DNA of 64,000 nt from Gilliamella sp. wkB178 (GCF_001690705.1 NZ_LZGK01000013.1:744001-808000); one strand, 5' to 3'; positions 30,690 through 40,637 are shown, counted from the first letter of the stretch. Numbers and translations: made by a program. The notes: generated by a model not told the origin, from the letters alone.

Positions 30690-31082
30690 TTAAATAAGTG
30701 CTTTCAATTGGTGATTAACTTTATATCGACAGTAGGGCTCGATTTTTTCGATGAATACTGATAGATTTTGTGGGGTAAAACTGCTTTTTATAAAATAGCA
30801 ACCCTCTCCCGTAATCTTTTAAAATTCAAGAATTTCTTGGAAAGATTTAACGATTTTTTCAAATAATTCAAATTGGTTGGAATTCATAAAAATAGTAATA
30901 AATTGGGTATATTCTGTTTTTTCCTTAATTGTGAACTTTTCAATAATATTATTTGCTTGCAGTTCATATACTCGCTGTCCAACGGCTTGTCCAGATAAAA
31001 ATACTTTGTTGCCAATTTCTTTCCATGATTGGCGGCTGTTAATTTTGAGTTGATCTAAAATAGCGCGATCTTTTTTATCCAT
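30690..31082 (-). pseudogene. Lrp/AsnC-family regulator interrupted by a stop codon
   Basis: The first 87 codons encode an Lrp/AsnC helix-turn-helix (MDKKDRAILDQLKINSRQSW, then LSGQAVGQRVYELQ) and the start of the ligand-binding RAM domain. A TAA at 30819-30821 ends it after EILEF. In exactly the same frame translation resumes with KITGEGCYFIKSSF, followed by FIEKIEPYCRYKVNHQLKALI, a good RAM C-terminus, and a natural stop at 30690-30692. The intact gene would have about 130 residues. So this is a nonsense-interrupted gene (recent pseudogene, or readthrough, or a sequence error). It is divergent from the isochorismatase-type hydrolase gene, probably its former target. Confidence 0.8.
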
Positions 31083-31191
31083 ATTATTTCACCATGAAAG
31101 CAAGTAATAAAGATTGCTTTCAATTGACTATGTTAGTGATTGCATGATTATCGCATAATTATAAATAGAAGCCTAACGCAAGGAAAATCAA

Positions 31192-31743
31192 ATGAAACAA
31201 GCCCTAATTATTATTGATGTGCAAAACGACTATTTCCCTAATGGAAAATATAGTTTAATTAATAGCGAAGTAGCATTACAAAATACCTTAAAATTGCAAC
31301 AATATTTTCGTGTAAAACGCTTACCGATTTACTATATTCAACATATCAAATCCGATCCTAATGCAAATTTTTTTGTTAAAGGCAGTCATGGCGCTAAAAT
31401 TCACCGTAGCTTATTACCTATTTACCCACACGAATATATTATCCCAAAAGCCTTTCCCAATAGTTTTTACCAAACTGAATTACAACCAAAATTACAACAG
31501 GAAAACATCGAACAACTGGTCATTTGTGGCATGATGAGTCATATGTGTGTTGATTCAACTACCCGCATGGCATGTGAACTAAATTATCAACCAATACTAA
31601 TTCATGACGCCTGTGCTACACGCGATCTACTGTTTGACGATAAGCTTATTCCTGCTCAAACAGTACATAACAGTTTTATGTCTGCCTTAACGGTTTTTGC
31701 AGAAGTTGTAAGTTGCAAAAAGTTTGCCGGTATCGAAATTTAA
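31192..31743 (+). CDS. Isochorismatase-family cysteine hydrolase
   Basis: A protein of 183 residues with the family catalytic triad: Asp in IIIDVQNDYF (near residue 9), Lys in IIPKAFPNSF (near residue 85) and Cys in GMMSHMCVDST (near 117), plus the non-proline cis-peptide-type GMMSH segment. Such enzymes hydrolyse amides (nicotinamide, ureidoacrylate, N-carbamoyl compounds) or vinyl ethers. The true substrate cannot be read from sequence. AAGGAAA precedes the ATG. It is divergent from the broken Lrp/AsnC regulator. Confidence 0.85.
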   Translation: MKQALIIIDVQNDYFPNGKYSLINSEVALQNTLKLQQYFRVKRLPIYYIQHIKSDPNANFFVKGSHGAKIHRSLLPIYPHEYIIPKAFPNSFYQTELQPKLQQENIEQLVICGMMSHMCVDSTTRMACELNYQPILIHDACATRDLLFDDKLIPAQTVHNSFMSALTVFAEVVSCKKFAGIEI

Positions 31744-31874
31744 GTAAAGTAATTTTCGTTTTTGGCATAATAAAAATATAATTATTAAAAAGTTAAGAAA
31801 GATATTCATTAGATGGTGGATACCTTTCCTTTAATATAATTAATATACTGATTAATAGTTATATATAATTAAAG

Positions 31875-32288
31875 TTATGCTTTAGTAAGTTTTCGTTGTT
31901 TAAGGTAGAAAACACTAAATCGTCCACTACCTAATAATGCCAAACTAATTGATGTTAAAGCCATAAATGCAGGGTATTCCCAGCCACCACCTGTATTACT
32001 AAATGACCATCCATTAGCTGAGTGAATAAAACTAATTACTATCATTTGGAGAACGGCTAATGAACTGATAACACGAGTTAAAATACCCAACAGTAATAAC
32101 GCTCCGCCACCAATTTCAAAAAGTATAGTTAAATAACCCATAAATCCCGGAAAACCAAGTGATTCAAAATATTGTGCTGTTCCTGATGGGGTAAATACAA
32201 GTAATTTAGTTAGCCCATGAGCTAAAAACATAAAACCTAAAGCGATTCGTAACCCAAGTGATGCAAAGTCTGTTTGATATTGTTTCAT
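31875..32288 (-). CDS. DoxX-family membrane protein
   Basis: A protein of 137 residues with four membrane helices and the DoxX signature LRIALGFMFLAHGLTKLL near the N-terminus. DoxX members are linked to quinone or thiosulfate oxidation and, in several bacteria, to oxidative-stress defence; the exact role here is unknown. The gene diverges from a LysR regulator across about 130 bases, an arrangement in which the regulator commonly controls the DoxX gene. Confidence 0.82.
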   Translation of the reverse strand: MKQYQTDFASLGLRIALGFMFLAHGLTKLLVFTPSGTAQYFESLGFPGFMGYLTILFEIGGGALLLLGILTRVISSLAVLQMIVISFIHSANGWSFSNTGGGWEYPAFMALTSISLALLGSGRFSVFYLKQRKLTKA

Positions 32289-32421
32289 TTTATCTTCCTA
32301 TAAGTTTAAAAATTATCGACAAAAAATAATTGTTATCATAATAAAAGTTATTTTTTTATGGATAAATAAGATATTATGTGATTTATTGTCCTATTAATTG
32401 GGATAATTCTTAAAATTGGTC

Positions 32422-33330
32422 ATGAAAATGAATCGAGCTAACAAGTTTTTAGAAATGACGGTATTTATTACAGTCGTTGATTGTAACAGTTTTATAGAAG
32501 CCGCTGATAAATTAAATATATCTAAACAAGCTGTTTCACGTTATATTCAAGCGCTGGAAGAACGGTTACAAGTAAGGTTGTTGCAACGTTCAACGCGTAA
32601 AATGGTAGTCACAAATGAGGGACAAAGTTTTTATTGGCAAGCGAAAGCAATAATTAATGCAACTGAAGAGGCTGAAAACTCGTTAAGTTTGGATCAAGCT
32701 AGTCCACAAGGAATCTTACGTGTTAATGTCCCGGTTAGTTTCGGAATTTTACATTTAGCACCTTTATGGCAATTATTTCTCAATAAATACCCACAGATAG
32801 AATTAGATTTAACTCTATCTGATCGTGTTGTTAATTTGCTAGAAGAAGGTTACGATTTAGTAGTTCGCATAGGTAATTTGGAAAATTCGTCGTTAATTAG
32901 TCGCAAATTGGCCACCACTAGGATGATTGTTGCTGCTTCTCCTCAGTATATAGCCCAATATGGTATGCCAATGCATCCTAATGATCTCCGTCAGCATAAA
33001 ATCATTATGTATAGTCATTGGGCAAGGAAAGAACAATGGGGGTTTTGGCAAAATGGTAACTATAACTCGGTTAATTTAACTGCTAATGTTTATTGCAATA
33101 ATGGTGATTCATGCCGTCAAATAATATTACAAGGAGGAGGCATTTCAAAACAACCCGATTTTATTATTGGTCAGGATATTAAAGTAGGCAATCTGGTTGA
33201 AGTTTTATCAAATTATACAATTGAAGATTATAATATTTATGCTATTTACCCTAGTCGAAAATTATTACCACTGCGCACCCGTTGTTTAATCGATTTTTTA
33301 GTAACTGAACTACAGAATCAATCTTGGTAA
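32422..33330 (+). CDS. LysR-family transcriptional regulator
   Basis: A protein of 302 residues. The N-terminal winged helix-turn-helix is around residues 18-45 (SFIEAADKLNISKQAVSRYI), followed by LEERLQVRLLQRSTRKMVVT; the substrate domain begins with GILRVNVPVSFG. The pattern (RSTR.M..T.EG) is of the CrgA/YafC-type LysR branch. The start may be the ATG at 32422 or at 32428; no strong ribosome-binding site distinguishes them. It is divergent from the doxX-like gene and probably regulates it. Confidence 0.85.
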   Translation: MKMNRANKFLEMTVFITVVDCNSFIEAADKLNISKQAVSRYIQALEERLQVRLLQRSTRKMVVTNEGQSFYWQAKAIINATEEAENSLSLDQASPQGILRVNVPVSFGILHLAPLWQLFLNKYPQIELDLTLSDRVVNLLEEGYDLVVRIGNLENSSLISRKLATTRMIVAASPQYIAQYGMPMHPNDLRQHKIIMYSHWARKEQWGFWQNGNYNSVNLTANVYCNNGDSCRQIILQGGGISKQPDFIIGQDIKVGNLVEVLSNYTIEDYNIYAIYPSRKLLPLRTRCLIDFLVTELQNQSW

Positions 33331-33417
33331 TTTTAAATATATTTTATCAACTCCTTTTTCTATTATTTGAGTTTTGTTTTTATTAGCTAAAGTTATACAA
33401 TTAAAAATTATTACTTT

Positions 33418-34329
33418 ATGAGCTTTAATTACACTAATATGTCGAAAAGTTATGCTTTTATCTTAGCAATTATTGCTTACCTTATCTGGGGATTAAGTCC
33501 AATCTATTTCAAAATGATTGAATCAGTTCCAGCCACTGAAATTATTATTCACCGAATTATTTGGTCAGCGGTCTGTTGTACTTTTTTGATATTTTTTATT
33601 AAACAAAAGCAATGGTGGCAGCCATTGTTAACCCATCCCCGATATATAGTAATTCTCTTTGGCACTGGTTTTATGTTATCGATGAACTGGCTTACTTATG
33701 TGTGGGCTATAAATAACAACTATATGCTTGAAGCAAGTCTTGGTTACTACATCAATCCGTTACTATCTGTACTATTAGGTACCTTAGTATTAAAAGAAAA
33801 AATGCGTAAATTACAATGGATAGCCATTTTTTTAGCTGTAATAGGAGTGATGATTCAAATTATTCTAATGGGACAATTACCATGGATTTCGGTTTTTTTA
33901 GCACTAACTTTTGCGTTATATGGACTAATTCGTAAAATTGTACCAATTAATGTTTTATCTGGAATGATGGTTGAAACTTGGACACTGGTACCTGTCACTA
34001 TAGGTTGGTTGCTATTTCATAGTAATGCAGTGTCATTATCGCCAAGTTTTTGGCATAGCCACATGATTCTGTTGTGTATGTTAGCAGGACCAATAACTCT
34101 TATTCCTTTGATTTTATTTAATGTAGCAGCTAAACATCTGCCATATTCTTCAATTGGTTTCTTACAATATATATCCCCAACGTTAGTATTTTTATTAGCA
34201 ATATTTTATTTTCATGAAAATTTTCAAATTGAAAAACTGTTAACTTTTGCTTTTATTTGGTTAGCATTAATATTATTTAGTTTAGATACCTATTTGATTC
34301 GTCGTGGTGGTAAATTTGTTGCTCGATAA
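33418..34329 (+). CDS. rarD: EamA-family transporter RarD
   Basis: A drug/metabolite transporter superfamily protein with about ten membrane helices and 303 residues (E. coli RarD 296). IAYLIWGLSPIYFKMI, the EIIIHRIIWS turn and MLEASLGYYINPL are near-identical to RarD segments by recall. RarD was named for chloramphenicol sensitivity; the physiological substrate is unknown. An internal ATG at 33439 aligns better with the E. coli N-terminus; neither start has a strong ribosome-binding site. Confidence 0.9.
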   Translation: MSFNYTNMSKSYAFILAIIAYLIWGLSPIYFKMIESVPATEIIIHRIIWSAVCCTFLIFFIKQKQWWQPLLTHPRYIVILFGTGFMLSMNWLTYVWAINNNYMLEASLGYYINPLLSVLLGTLVLKEKMRKLQWIAIFLAVIGVMIQIILMGQLPWISVFLALTFALYGLIRKIVPINVLSGMMVETWTLVPVTIGWLLFHSNAVSLSPSFWHSHMILLCMLAGPITLIPLILFNVAAKHLPYSSIGFLQYISPTLVFLLAIFYFHENFQIEKLLTFAFIWLALILFSLDTYLIRRGGKFVAR

Positions 34330-34544
34330 TATGAATTATTTTTTGCTTTAGCATTAGTAATATTAACTATTAATTTTTGTATTGATGAAAAATGACGCTA
34401 ACAGTAACTTTGCCAAAAATATAATTTGTACTTCAGCTTGTTTTGTAAGTGCCGATTAAATCCACTCGTTTATGGTTCTGCTAATTTATTGTTGTGTGAA
34501 TTTACTGTAGAATAGTTTCATTTTTATCTCTTGAATCAGGATTT

Positions 34545-34559
34545 ATGCTTAAATTATGA
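34545..34559 (+). other. Four-codon mini-ORF overlapping the valS start
   Basis: ATG CTT AAA TTA TGA begins 3-4 bases after AGGA at 34538-34541 and its stop overlaps the valS ATG (ATGA). It may serve to couple translation into valS, whose own start has no well-spaced ribosome-binding site. Confidence 0.35.
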
Positions 34560-37414
34560 AAAACACAACTTATAATCCACAAGAAATTGAACAACCTATT
34601 TATCAACATTGGGAAGCAAGTGGCTATTTCAAACCTAACGGCAATAAATTAGCGCCAAGTTTTTGCATAGCTATTCCTCCGCCTAATGTTACTGGTAGTT
34701 TACATATGGGGCATGCCTTCCAACAAACTATTATGGATGCATTGATTCGTTATCATCGTATGCAAGGTGATAATACCTTATGGCAATCAGGAACCGATCA
34801 TGCTGGTATTGCAACCCAAATGGTAGTTGAGCGCAAAATTTCTGCTGAAGAGAATAAAACTCGCCATGATTATGGACGTGAAGCATTTATAGAAAAGATC
34901 TGGCAGTGGAAAGCTGAATCTGGTGGCAGTATTACTAAACAAATGCGGCGTTTGGGTGATTCTGTTGATTGGGATCGTGAACGCTTTACCATGGATGAAG
35001 GTTTGTCCAATGCGGTTAAAGAAGTCTTTGTTAGATTATATCAAGAAGATTTAATTTATCGTGGTAAACGATTAGTAAATTGGGATCCAAAATTACGTAC
35101 CGCTATTTCTGATCTTGAAGTTGAAAATCGTGAAGTAAAAGGTTCAATGTGGCATTTACGTTATCCATTAGCGGATGGTGCTAAAACATCGGAAGGTAAA
35201 GAGTATTTAGTTGTTGCTACTACACGTCCCGAAACGTTATTTGGGGATACCGGTGTTGCGGTAAACCCTGAAGATCCACGTTATAAAGATCTAATTGGTA
35301 AATATGTAATCTTGCCTTTTGTTAATCGTCGTATTCCTATCATTGGTGATGAACATGCCGATATGACTAAAGGCACTGGTTGTGTAAAAATCACGCCTGC
35401 TCATGATTTTAATGACTATGAAGTCGGGCGACGTCATCAATTACCAATGATTAATATTTTTACTTTCGATGGGGATATTCGTCAACAAGCCGAGGTTTTT
35501 GATACTAATGGCGAGCCAAGTGATGTTTATTCGTCCGAACTTCCGACTCAGTTCCAAAAATTGGAACGCTTTGCTGCTCGTAAAGCTGTGGTTGCAGAAT
35601 GTGAATCAATGGGGATTTTGGAAAAAATTGAACCTCATAACTTAACTATTCCTTACGGAGATCGTGGCGGCGTAGTCATTGAACCAATGCTCACCGATCA
35701 ATGGTATGTAAAAGCCAAAGTATTAGCTGAACCAGCAATTAATGCAGTGAAAAATGGTGATATTCAATTTGTACCAAAACAGTATGAAAATATGTACTTT
35801 TCTTGGATGAATGATATTCAAGATTGGTGTATTTCCCGCCAATTGTGGTGGGGGCATCAAATACCTGCTTGGTATGATCCGCAAGGCAATGTTTATGTAG
35901 GGCATGATGAAGCAGAAGTTCGTCGTGAAAATAATCTTGCAAGTAACATTGAATTAACTCAAGACGAAGACGTGTTAGATACTTGGTTTTCATCTGCTCT
36001 TTGGACGTTTTCAACACTAGGTTGGCCTGAAAATACTGATGATTTAGCTACTTTTCATCCAACTAATGTTTTAGTGACTGGGTTTGATATTATCTTCTTC
36101 TGGGTAGCCAGAATGATTATGATGACCATGCACTTTATTAAAGATGAGCATGGCAAACCACAAGTTCCATTTAAAACTGTTTATGTGACTGGTCTAATTC
36201 GTGATGAAGAAGGACAAAAAATGTCAAAAGCTAAAGGAAATGTGATTGATCCTTTAGATATGATTGATGGTATCTCATTAGCAGATCTTATAAAAAAACG
36301 TACTCGCAATATGATGCAACCACAACTTGCTGATAAAATTGCTAAGCGGACTGAAAAGCAATTTCCTAACGGTATTGATGCGCATGGTACCGATGCATTG
36401 CGTTTTACTTTAGCCGCTCTAGCCACTACTGGGCGAGATATTAATTGGGATATTAAACGTTTAGAGGGTTACCGTAATTTCTGTAATAAACTATGGAATG
36501 CTAGTCGTTATGTATTGATGAATACTGAACAAAATGACTGCGGATTTAATGGCGGTGAGTTTGAGTATTCACTAGCTGATAAGTGGATTTTAGCTGAATT
36601 TAACCAAACTGTTAAAGTTTATCGAGAGGCCTTTGACACTTATCGTTTCGATTTAGCTGCCAATATTTTATATGAATTTACTTGGAATCAATTTTGTGAC
36701 TGGTATCTAGAATTTACCAAATCAGTACTTAATAATGGTTCTGCCAATCAACAACGAGCGGCTCGTCATACTTTAATAACTGTTTTAGAAGCTTTATTAC
36801 GGCTGTCTCATCCAATTATTCCATTTATTACCGAAGCCATTTGGCAAAATGTTAAAGGGTTAATGAATATCACTGCAGATACCATTATGTTACAGCCAAT
36901 GCCTAAATATGATCACCAATATAGTAATGATGAAGCCGTGGCAGATGCTAATTGGATTAAAGATGCAGTAGTAGCGGTGCGTAATATTCGTGCTGAAATG
37001 AATATTGCTCCAAGTAAGCCATTGCAATTATTAATTCGGGAAGCATCGCCAACTGTTCATCGCATTGTGAGTAATAATATTAAGTTTATTGAAGCATTAG
37101 CTAAACTATCGGAAATTGTTTTATTAGATGAAGGTGAAACCGGACCATTATCGGTAACTAAATTAGTTGATGGCGCTGAGTTACTCATGCCAATGGCTGG
37201 TTTGATTAATAAACAGGATGAACTTGTGCGTTTAGCAAAAGAGATTGAACGTATTGACGGTGAAATTGCTCGCATTGATAATAAGCTTTCTAATGCAAGT
37301 TTTGTTGATAAAGCGCCAGCAGCAGTCGTTGCTAAAGAAAAAGAAAAGCAACAAAGTTATATTGATGATAAAGCAAAATTACAACAGCAATATTTAGCGA
37401 TTAAGAATCTATAA
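34556..37414 (+). CDS. valS: Valyl-tRNA synthetase
   Basis: A class Ia aminoacyl-tRNA synthetase of 952 residues (E. coli 951) charging tRNA-Val. The HIGH motif is HMGH at 50-53 in [15 protein letters not shown]; the editing domain (about 190-330) has [17 protein letters not shown]; the KMSKS loop reads KMSKA (555-559) in [14 protein letters not shown]. The [12 protein letters not shown] segment and the C-terminal coiled coil (about 890-950, [15 protein letters not shown]) are typical. In E. coli it follows holC; here it is a separate transcription unit. A strong hairpin terminator follows. Confidence 0.97.
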   Translation: MKNTTYNPQEIEQPIYQHWEASGYFKPNGNKLAPSFCIAIPPPNVTGSLHMGHAFQQTIMDALIRYHRMQGDNTLWQSGTDHAGIATQMVVERKISAEENKTRHDYGREAFIEKIWQWKAESGGSITKQMRRLGDSVDWDRERFTMDEGLSNAVKEVFVRLYQEDLIYRGKRLVNWDPKLRTAISDLEVENREVKGSMWHLRYPLADGAKTSEGKEYLVVATTRPETLFGDTGVAVNPEDPRYKDLIGKYVILPFVNRRIPIIGDEHADMTKGTGCVKITPAHDFNDYEVGRRHQLPMINIFTFDGDIRQQAEVFDTNGEPSDVYSSELPTQFQKLERFAARKAVVAECESMGILEKIEPHNLTIPYGDRGGVVIEPMLTDQWYVKAKVLAEPAINAVKNGDIQFVPKQYENMYFSWMNDIQDWCISRQLWWGHQIPAWYDPQGNVYVGHDEAEVRRENNLASNIELTQDEDVLDTWFSSALWTFSTLGWPENTDDLATFHPTNVLVTGFDIIFFWVARMIMMTMHFIKDEHGKPQVPFKTVYVTGLIRDEEGQKMSKAKGNVIDPLDMIDGISLADLIKKRTRNMMQPQLADKIAKRTEKQFPNGIDAHGTDALRFTLAALATTGRDINWDIKRLEGYRNFCNKLWNASRYVLMNTEQNDCGFNGGEFEYSLADKWILAEFNQTVKVYREAFDTYRFDLAANILYEFTWNQFCDWYLEFTKSVLNNGSANQQRAARHTLITVLEALLRLSHPIIPFITEAIWQNVKGLMNITADTIMLQPMPKYDHQYSNDEAVADANWIKDAVVAVRNIRAEMNIAPSKPLQLLIREASPTVHRIVSNNIKFIEALAKLSEIVLLDEGETGPLSVTKLVDGAELLMPMAGLINKQDELVRLAKEIERIDGEIARIDNKLSNASFVDKAPAAVVAKEKEKQQSYIDDKAKLQQQYLAIKNL

Positions 37415-37420
37415 CTTGCA

Positions 37421-37459
37421 GCTAAAAGTCTTTCGTTTTTGAAACGAAAGACTTTTAGC
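37421..37459. terminator. Bidirectional terminator between valS and ompW
   Basis: A perfect 18-bp stem (37421-37438 with 37442-37459) with a 3-nt loop lies between convergent genes. T-rich arm ends are present on both strands. Confidence 0.85.
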
Positions 37460-37470
37460 AATATTAAAAA

Positions 37471-38142
37471 TTAGAATTTGTAACCTACACTAAGCATGGC
37501 AACCCATGGGTCAAGTTCATATTTAGCTGTTACTTTAGTATTTCCTAGATGAGTTTTTGCTTTAGTTTCAATATCGATATAGCGTAACTGGGCGTTGATT
37601 AACCAGTTATCATTGAATGTATAATCAGTACCGATTTGCGCTGCCCATCCCCATGAACTGTCAAGATCTAAACCGTGGAATCCAGCTCTTTTGGCTTCAC
37701 CACTTAATTTTTCGTCAAAAAAGAAGGTATAGTTAATACCAAGTCCAACATATGGTTGTATTTCATAATTGGAATCAAGAGGGTACCAAACAGCACTCAA
37801 TGTTGGTGGTAAATGTTTAATTTTACCTAAATGTGCTCCAGCTAATCCAGTTGAATTACCTCCACCAAGTTTTACTTGATGGCTAAAAGGAGTGGCAGCT
37901 AATAATTCAACACCAATATTATCAGTTACCATATATTGAAAATTTAAACCAAGCTGGGTATCGTTATCTGCTTTAGCTTTAAGATCACTTTTAGCTCCAC
38001 CAACTTTTACATGATCACTTTTATCTTTAGGGTGTACATAAACCGGTCCACCACGAACTATTATTTCATTGGCATTATGTGCATAAGCCATTGAACTAGC
38101 TAATCCCATTGAGACTAACATAGCTACTGATGATATTTTCAT
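37471..38142 (-). CDS. ompW: OmpW-family outer membrane protein
   Basis: A small eight-stranded outer-membrane beta barrel of 223 residues. A signal peptide of about 21 residues ends at SSMAYA-H; the mature protein begins NANEIIVRGGPVYVHP, has the family LGLNFQYMVTDNIGVELLAATPF and HLPPTLSAVWYP segments, and ends with a C-terminal Phe in SVGYKF, the BAM recognition signal. OmpW has a hydrophobic channel and is linked to small hydrophobic molecules and to anaerobic (FNR) adaptation in E. coli. It is monocistronic. Confidence 0.92.
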   Translation of the reverse strand: MKISSVAMLVSMGLASSMAYAHNANEIIVRGGPVYVHPKDKSDHVKVGGAKSDLKAKADNDTQLGLNFQYMVTDNIGVELLAATPFSHQVKLGGGNSTGLAGAHLGKIKHLPPTLSAVWYPLDSNYEIQPYVGLGINYTFFFDEKLSGEAKRAGFHGLDLDSSWGWAAQIGTDYTFNDNWLINAQLRYIDIETKAKTHLGNTKVTAKYELDPWVAMLSVGYKF

Positions 38143-38401
38143 TTTTTGCCTCCTAATTTTAGTTATTATTTACAATTATTACTCATTTTATTTCGATAGA
38201 AAAATAGTTACTAAAACTAATAATATGTCACAAATATACAATTTAAAACAAAATCACCAAAAAGGTAACCACAATATTTTTAAAATAATATAATATTAAA
38301 TTTGATAAATCTGAGATTTATATCAAATTATAAATAAATATATTTAAATTGACAATTTGCATTACAATTTAATTTTATATAGAATGACGAAAAAATTCGG
38401 T

Positions 38402-38477
38402 GGGTTGTTAGCTCAGTCGGTAGAGCAGTTGACTCTTAATCAATTTGTCGCGGGTTCGATCCCCTCACAACCCACCA
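38402..38477 (+). tRNA. tRNA-Lys (anticodon CTT)
   Basis: 76 nt including an encoded CCA. Acceptor GGGTTGT pairs with ACAACCC; the anticodon arm GTTGA-CTCTTAA-TCAAT gives anticodon CTT, decoding AAG. The TTCGATC T-loop is normal. The T-stem (GCGGG / CCCTC) has a C-T mismatch at its second pair. The body closely resembles the usual gammaproteobacterial tRNA-Lys (TTT), so this looks like an anticodon-shifted relative. Confidence 0.92.
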
Positions 38478-38664
38478 CTTAATATTTTTATTTTCACTAC
38501 TATTTCTGAGTTAGTTACTTGCCAACTCAGTTATCAGCTGTAATGACTAGTTAAAATAATTCTTATTTACTAATATTGCATTAAATAAATCTTTATAGAT
38601 TTCTTTAGGGTTGCATTCGCTTTAGTGGAAGTTAAATACTATTTTTAACAACTGTGGATAAAAG

Positions 38665-38997
38665 ATGAATTCGTATTTACTGCTTTTTTTTGCTATTATT
38701 TGTGAGGTTATTGCAACTTCTTCGCTAAAACTATCCAATGGTTTTACTAATCTTATATTTTCTATTATTACTATTTTGGGTTATAGCGCATCATTTTATA
38801 TCCTTTCATTAGCTTTAAAAACAATACCTGTAGGTATTGCTTATGCAATTTGGTCAGGAATTGGTATTGTATTAATTAGTCTAATTGCTTGGTTGTTTTT
38901 CAAACAAACATTAGATTTAGCGGCTTTGATTGGCATGGGCTTCATTATGTTTGGTGTGGTTATTATTAATTTATTTTCTAAAGTATCCGGACATTAA
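38665..38997 (+). CDS. SMR-family multidrug efflux protein (EmrE-like)
   Basis: A four-helix protein of 110 residues, the usual SMR size. The essential glutamate is Glu14 in [15 protein letters not shown], and AYAIWSGIG carries the conserved Trp and Gly of helix 3. EmrE-type members work as dual-topology dimers exchanging protons for quaternary cations; the sequence fits the EmrE side rather than the guanidinium exporters, but the substrate is not proven. A weak AT-rich hairpin (38998-39017) follows the stop. Confidence 0.87.
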   Translation: MNSYLLLFFAIICEVIATSSLKLSNGFTNLIFSIITILGYSASFYILSLALKTIPVGIAYAIWSGIGIVLISLIAWLFFKQTLDLAALIGMGFIMFGVVIINLFSKVSGH

Positions 38998-39162
38998 TAG
39001 TTATTTATTAATAACTAAAAACATCTTTATAATTGATCTACAAATAATCGTAACTTAAGTATATACTTATTATAATTTTTAATTGATTTTTGCTTAGTGT
39101 TTATGAGCAAATAACATTATGATCGATAAGTTTATCATTTAGGATATAAAGGATATTAGAGT

Positions 39163-39633
39163 ATGATTATAGGTAATATTAATTATTTGGATTTAGTCCC
39201 ATATTTACCAGCCAAAATAAAACAATCTATTGAATATGTAAAAAATAATGTTAATGATAATACCCCAGTTGGTCGGTATGAAATTGATGGTAATAAAATA
39301 TTTTTTATGGTGTCAGACAGTACTTCTCGTCATATTCATGAAGCAAATCCTGAATATCATAACAAATATATTGATGTGCAAATTATTTTAGCAGGTGAGG
39401 AAGGAATGGCGATTAGTACTTTACCCCCACATACAAAGATGTTAGATGATAAACTAGCTGACAATGATATTGCTTTTATTGAAACACCTAGTGAAGAGAC
39501 TATGTTCGTATTGCATGCAAACGATTTTATTGTATTTTTACCACATGAAGTTCATAAACCACTTTGTGCTATTGGTAATAAGATTACAACTATACGTAAA
39601 GTTGTGATTAAAATCGCATTGGATTATTTATAA
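39163..39633 (+). CDS. YhcH/YjgK/YiaL family protein
   Basis: A protein of 156 residues of the DUF386 family, a double-stranded beta-helix (cupin-like) fold. GRYEIDGNKIFFMV, EYHNKYIDVQIILAGEE and FIVFLPHEVHKP contain the conserved acidic and histidine residues that bind metal. Family members accompany sugar-acid and sialic-acid pathways and are thought to act as anomerases or lyases on sugars. Here it precedes kdgK by 26 bases and is probably cotranscribed, which suggests a role in hexuronate or ketodeoxy-sugar use. Confidence 0.85.
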   Translation: MIIGNINYLDLVPYLPAKIKQSIEYVKNNVNDNTPVGRYEIDGNKIFFMVSDSTSRHIHEANPEYHNKYIDVQIILAGEEGMAISTLPPHTKMLDDKLADNDIAFIETPSEETMFVLHANDFIVFLPHEVHKPLCAIGNKITTIRKVVIKIALDYL

Positions 39634-39659
39634 TTAAAACAAGGATAATAGGTAATAAT

Positions 39660-40595
39660 ATGACGACAAAAATAGCTATAATTGGCGAGTGTATGATTGA
39701 ATTGTCAATTAAACCCGATTCAACTACTCGTAGTTTTGGTGGTGATACTCTTAATACTTCAGTGTATTTATCGCGTTTATTGCATAATAAAGATTTTTCA
39801 ATTCATTATGTAACCGGTTTGGGAACAGATCCTTTTAGTCAAGAAATGCTTGACAGTTGGCAGCAAGAAAATATTAAAACCGATTTAGTGCAAAGAATGG
39901 CAAATAAAATGCCTGGTCTTTATTCTATAGTTACTGATGAACAAGGTGAAAGATCATTTTATTATTGGCGTAATGATGCCGCCGCAAAATTTTGGTTAAA
40001 AACTGCAGAAACTGACAATATTACCAAGCAAATTGCACTGTGTGATTATATTTATTTAAGTGGTATTAGTATTGCGATTCTAGATGCTGAAAGTATTCTT
40101 AAATTACTTGATGTGTTAAAAAAAGTTAAAGCTAATGGTGGTAAAGTTGTTTTTGATAATAACTTCCGTCCACGTTTGTGGAGTAGTCTAGATTTAGCTC
40201 GTAGTGTGTATGCCGATATTCTGTCATACACAGATATTGCCTTTTTGACTTTAGATGATGAAGATCTATTGTGGGGTAAATTACCTTATGAACAAGTTAT
40301 TGAGCGAACTAAAAAATTTGGTGTGACTGAAATTATTATCAAACGCGGTAGTGAAAGTTGCATTATTGAATCAGTTGCAGGACGATTTGATGTTCCTGCA
40401 AATAAAATTGCTAAGAAACAAATCGTTGATACTACAGCTGCAGGTGATTCATTCAGTGCTGGTTATTTAGGAGCAAGATTAACTGGAAAAAGTCCATCAC
40501 AATCAGCAGTCCAAGGTCATTTAGTTGCAGGGACAGTTATCCAATATCGTGGAGCTATTATTCCTTTAGATGCTACACCAAAGTTACTCAATTAA
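39660..40595 (+). CDS. kdgK: 2-dehydro-3-deoxygluconokinase KdgK
   Basis: A PfkB/ribokinase-family sugar kinase of 311 residues that phosphorylates 2-keto-3-deoxygluconate to KDPG, which KDPG aldolase then cleaves. The start IAIIGECMIELS and the GGDTLNTSVYLSRLL substrate loop match KdgK; DTTAAGDSFSAGYLGARL is the anion hole and catalytic Asp, and AGTVIQYRGAIIP lies at the C-terminus. No aldolase or uronate isomerase gene is adjacent. Confidence 0.92.
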   Translation: MTTKIAIIGECMIELSIKPDSTTRSFGGDTLNTSVYLSRLLHNKDFSIHYVTGLGTDPFSQEMLDSWQQENIKTDLVQRMANKMPGLYSIVTDEQGERSFYYWRNDAAAKFWLKTAETDNITKQIALCDYIYLSGISIAILDAESILKLLDVLKKVKANGGKVVFDNNFRPRLWSSLDLARSVYADILSYTDIAFLTLDDEDLLWGKLPYEQVIERTKKFGVTEIIIKRGSESCIIESVAGRFDVPANKIAKKQIVDTTAAGDSFSAGYLGARLTGKSPSQSAVQGHLVAGTVIQYRGAIIPLDATPKLLN

Positions 40596-40601
40596 TTTTA
40601 T

Positions 40602-40637
40602 TTAATAACAACAGTTAATAATGACTGTTGTTATTAA
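40602..40637 (+). terminator. Probable terminator after kdgK
   Basis: A 14-bp perfect but AT-rich stem (TTAATAACAACAGT / ACTGTTGTTATTAA) with an 8-nt loop lies just after kdgK. The T run is contained in the stem. Confidence 0.5.
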
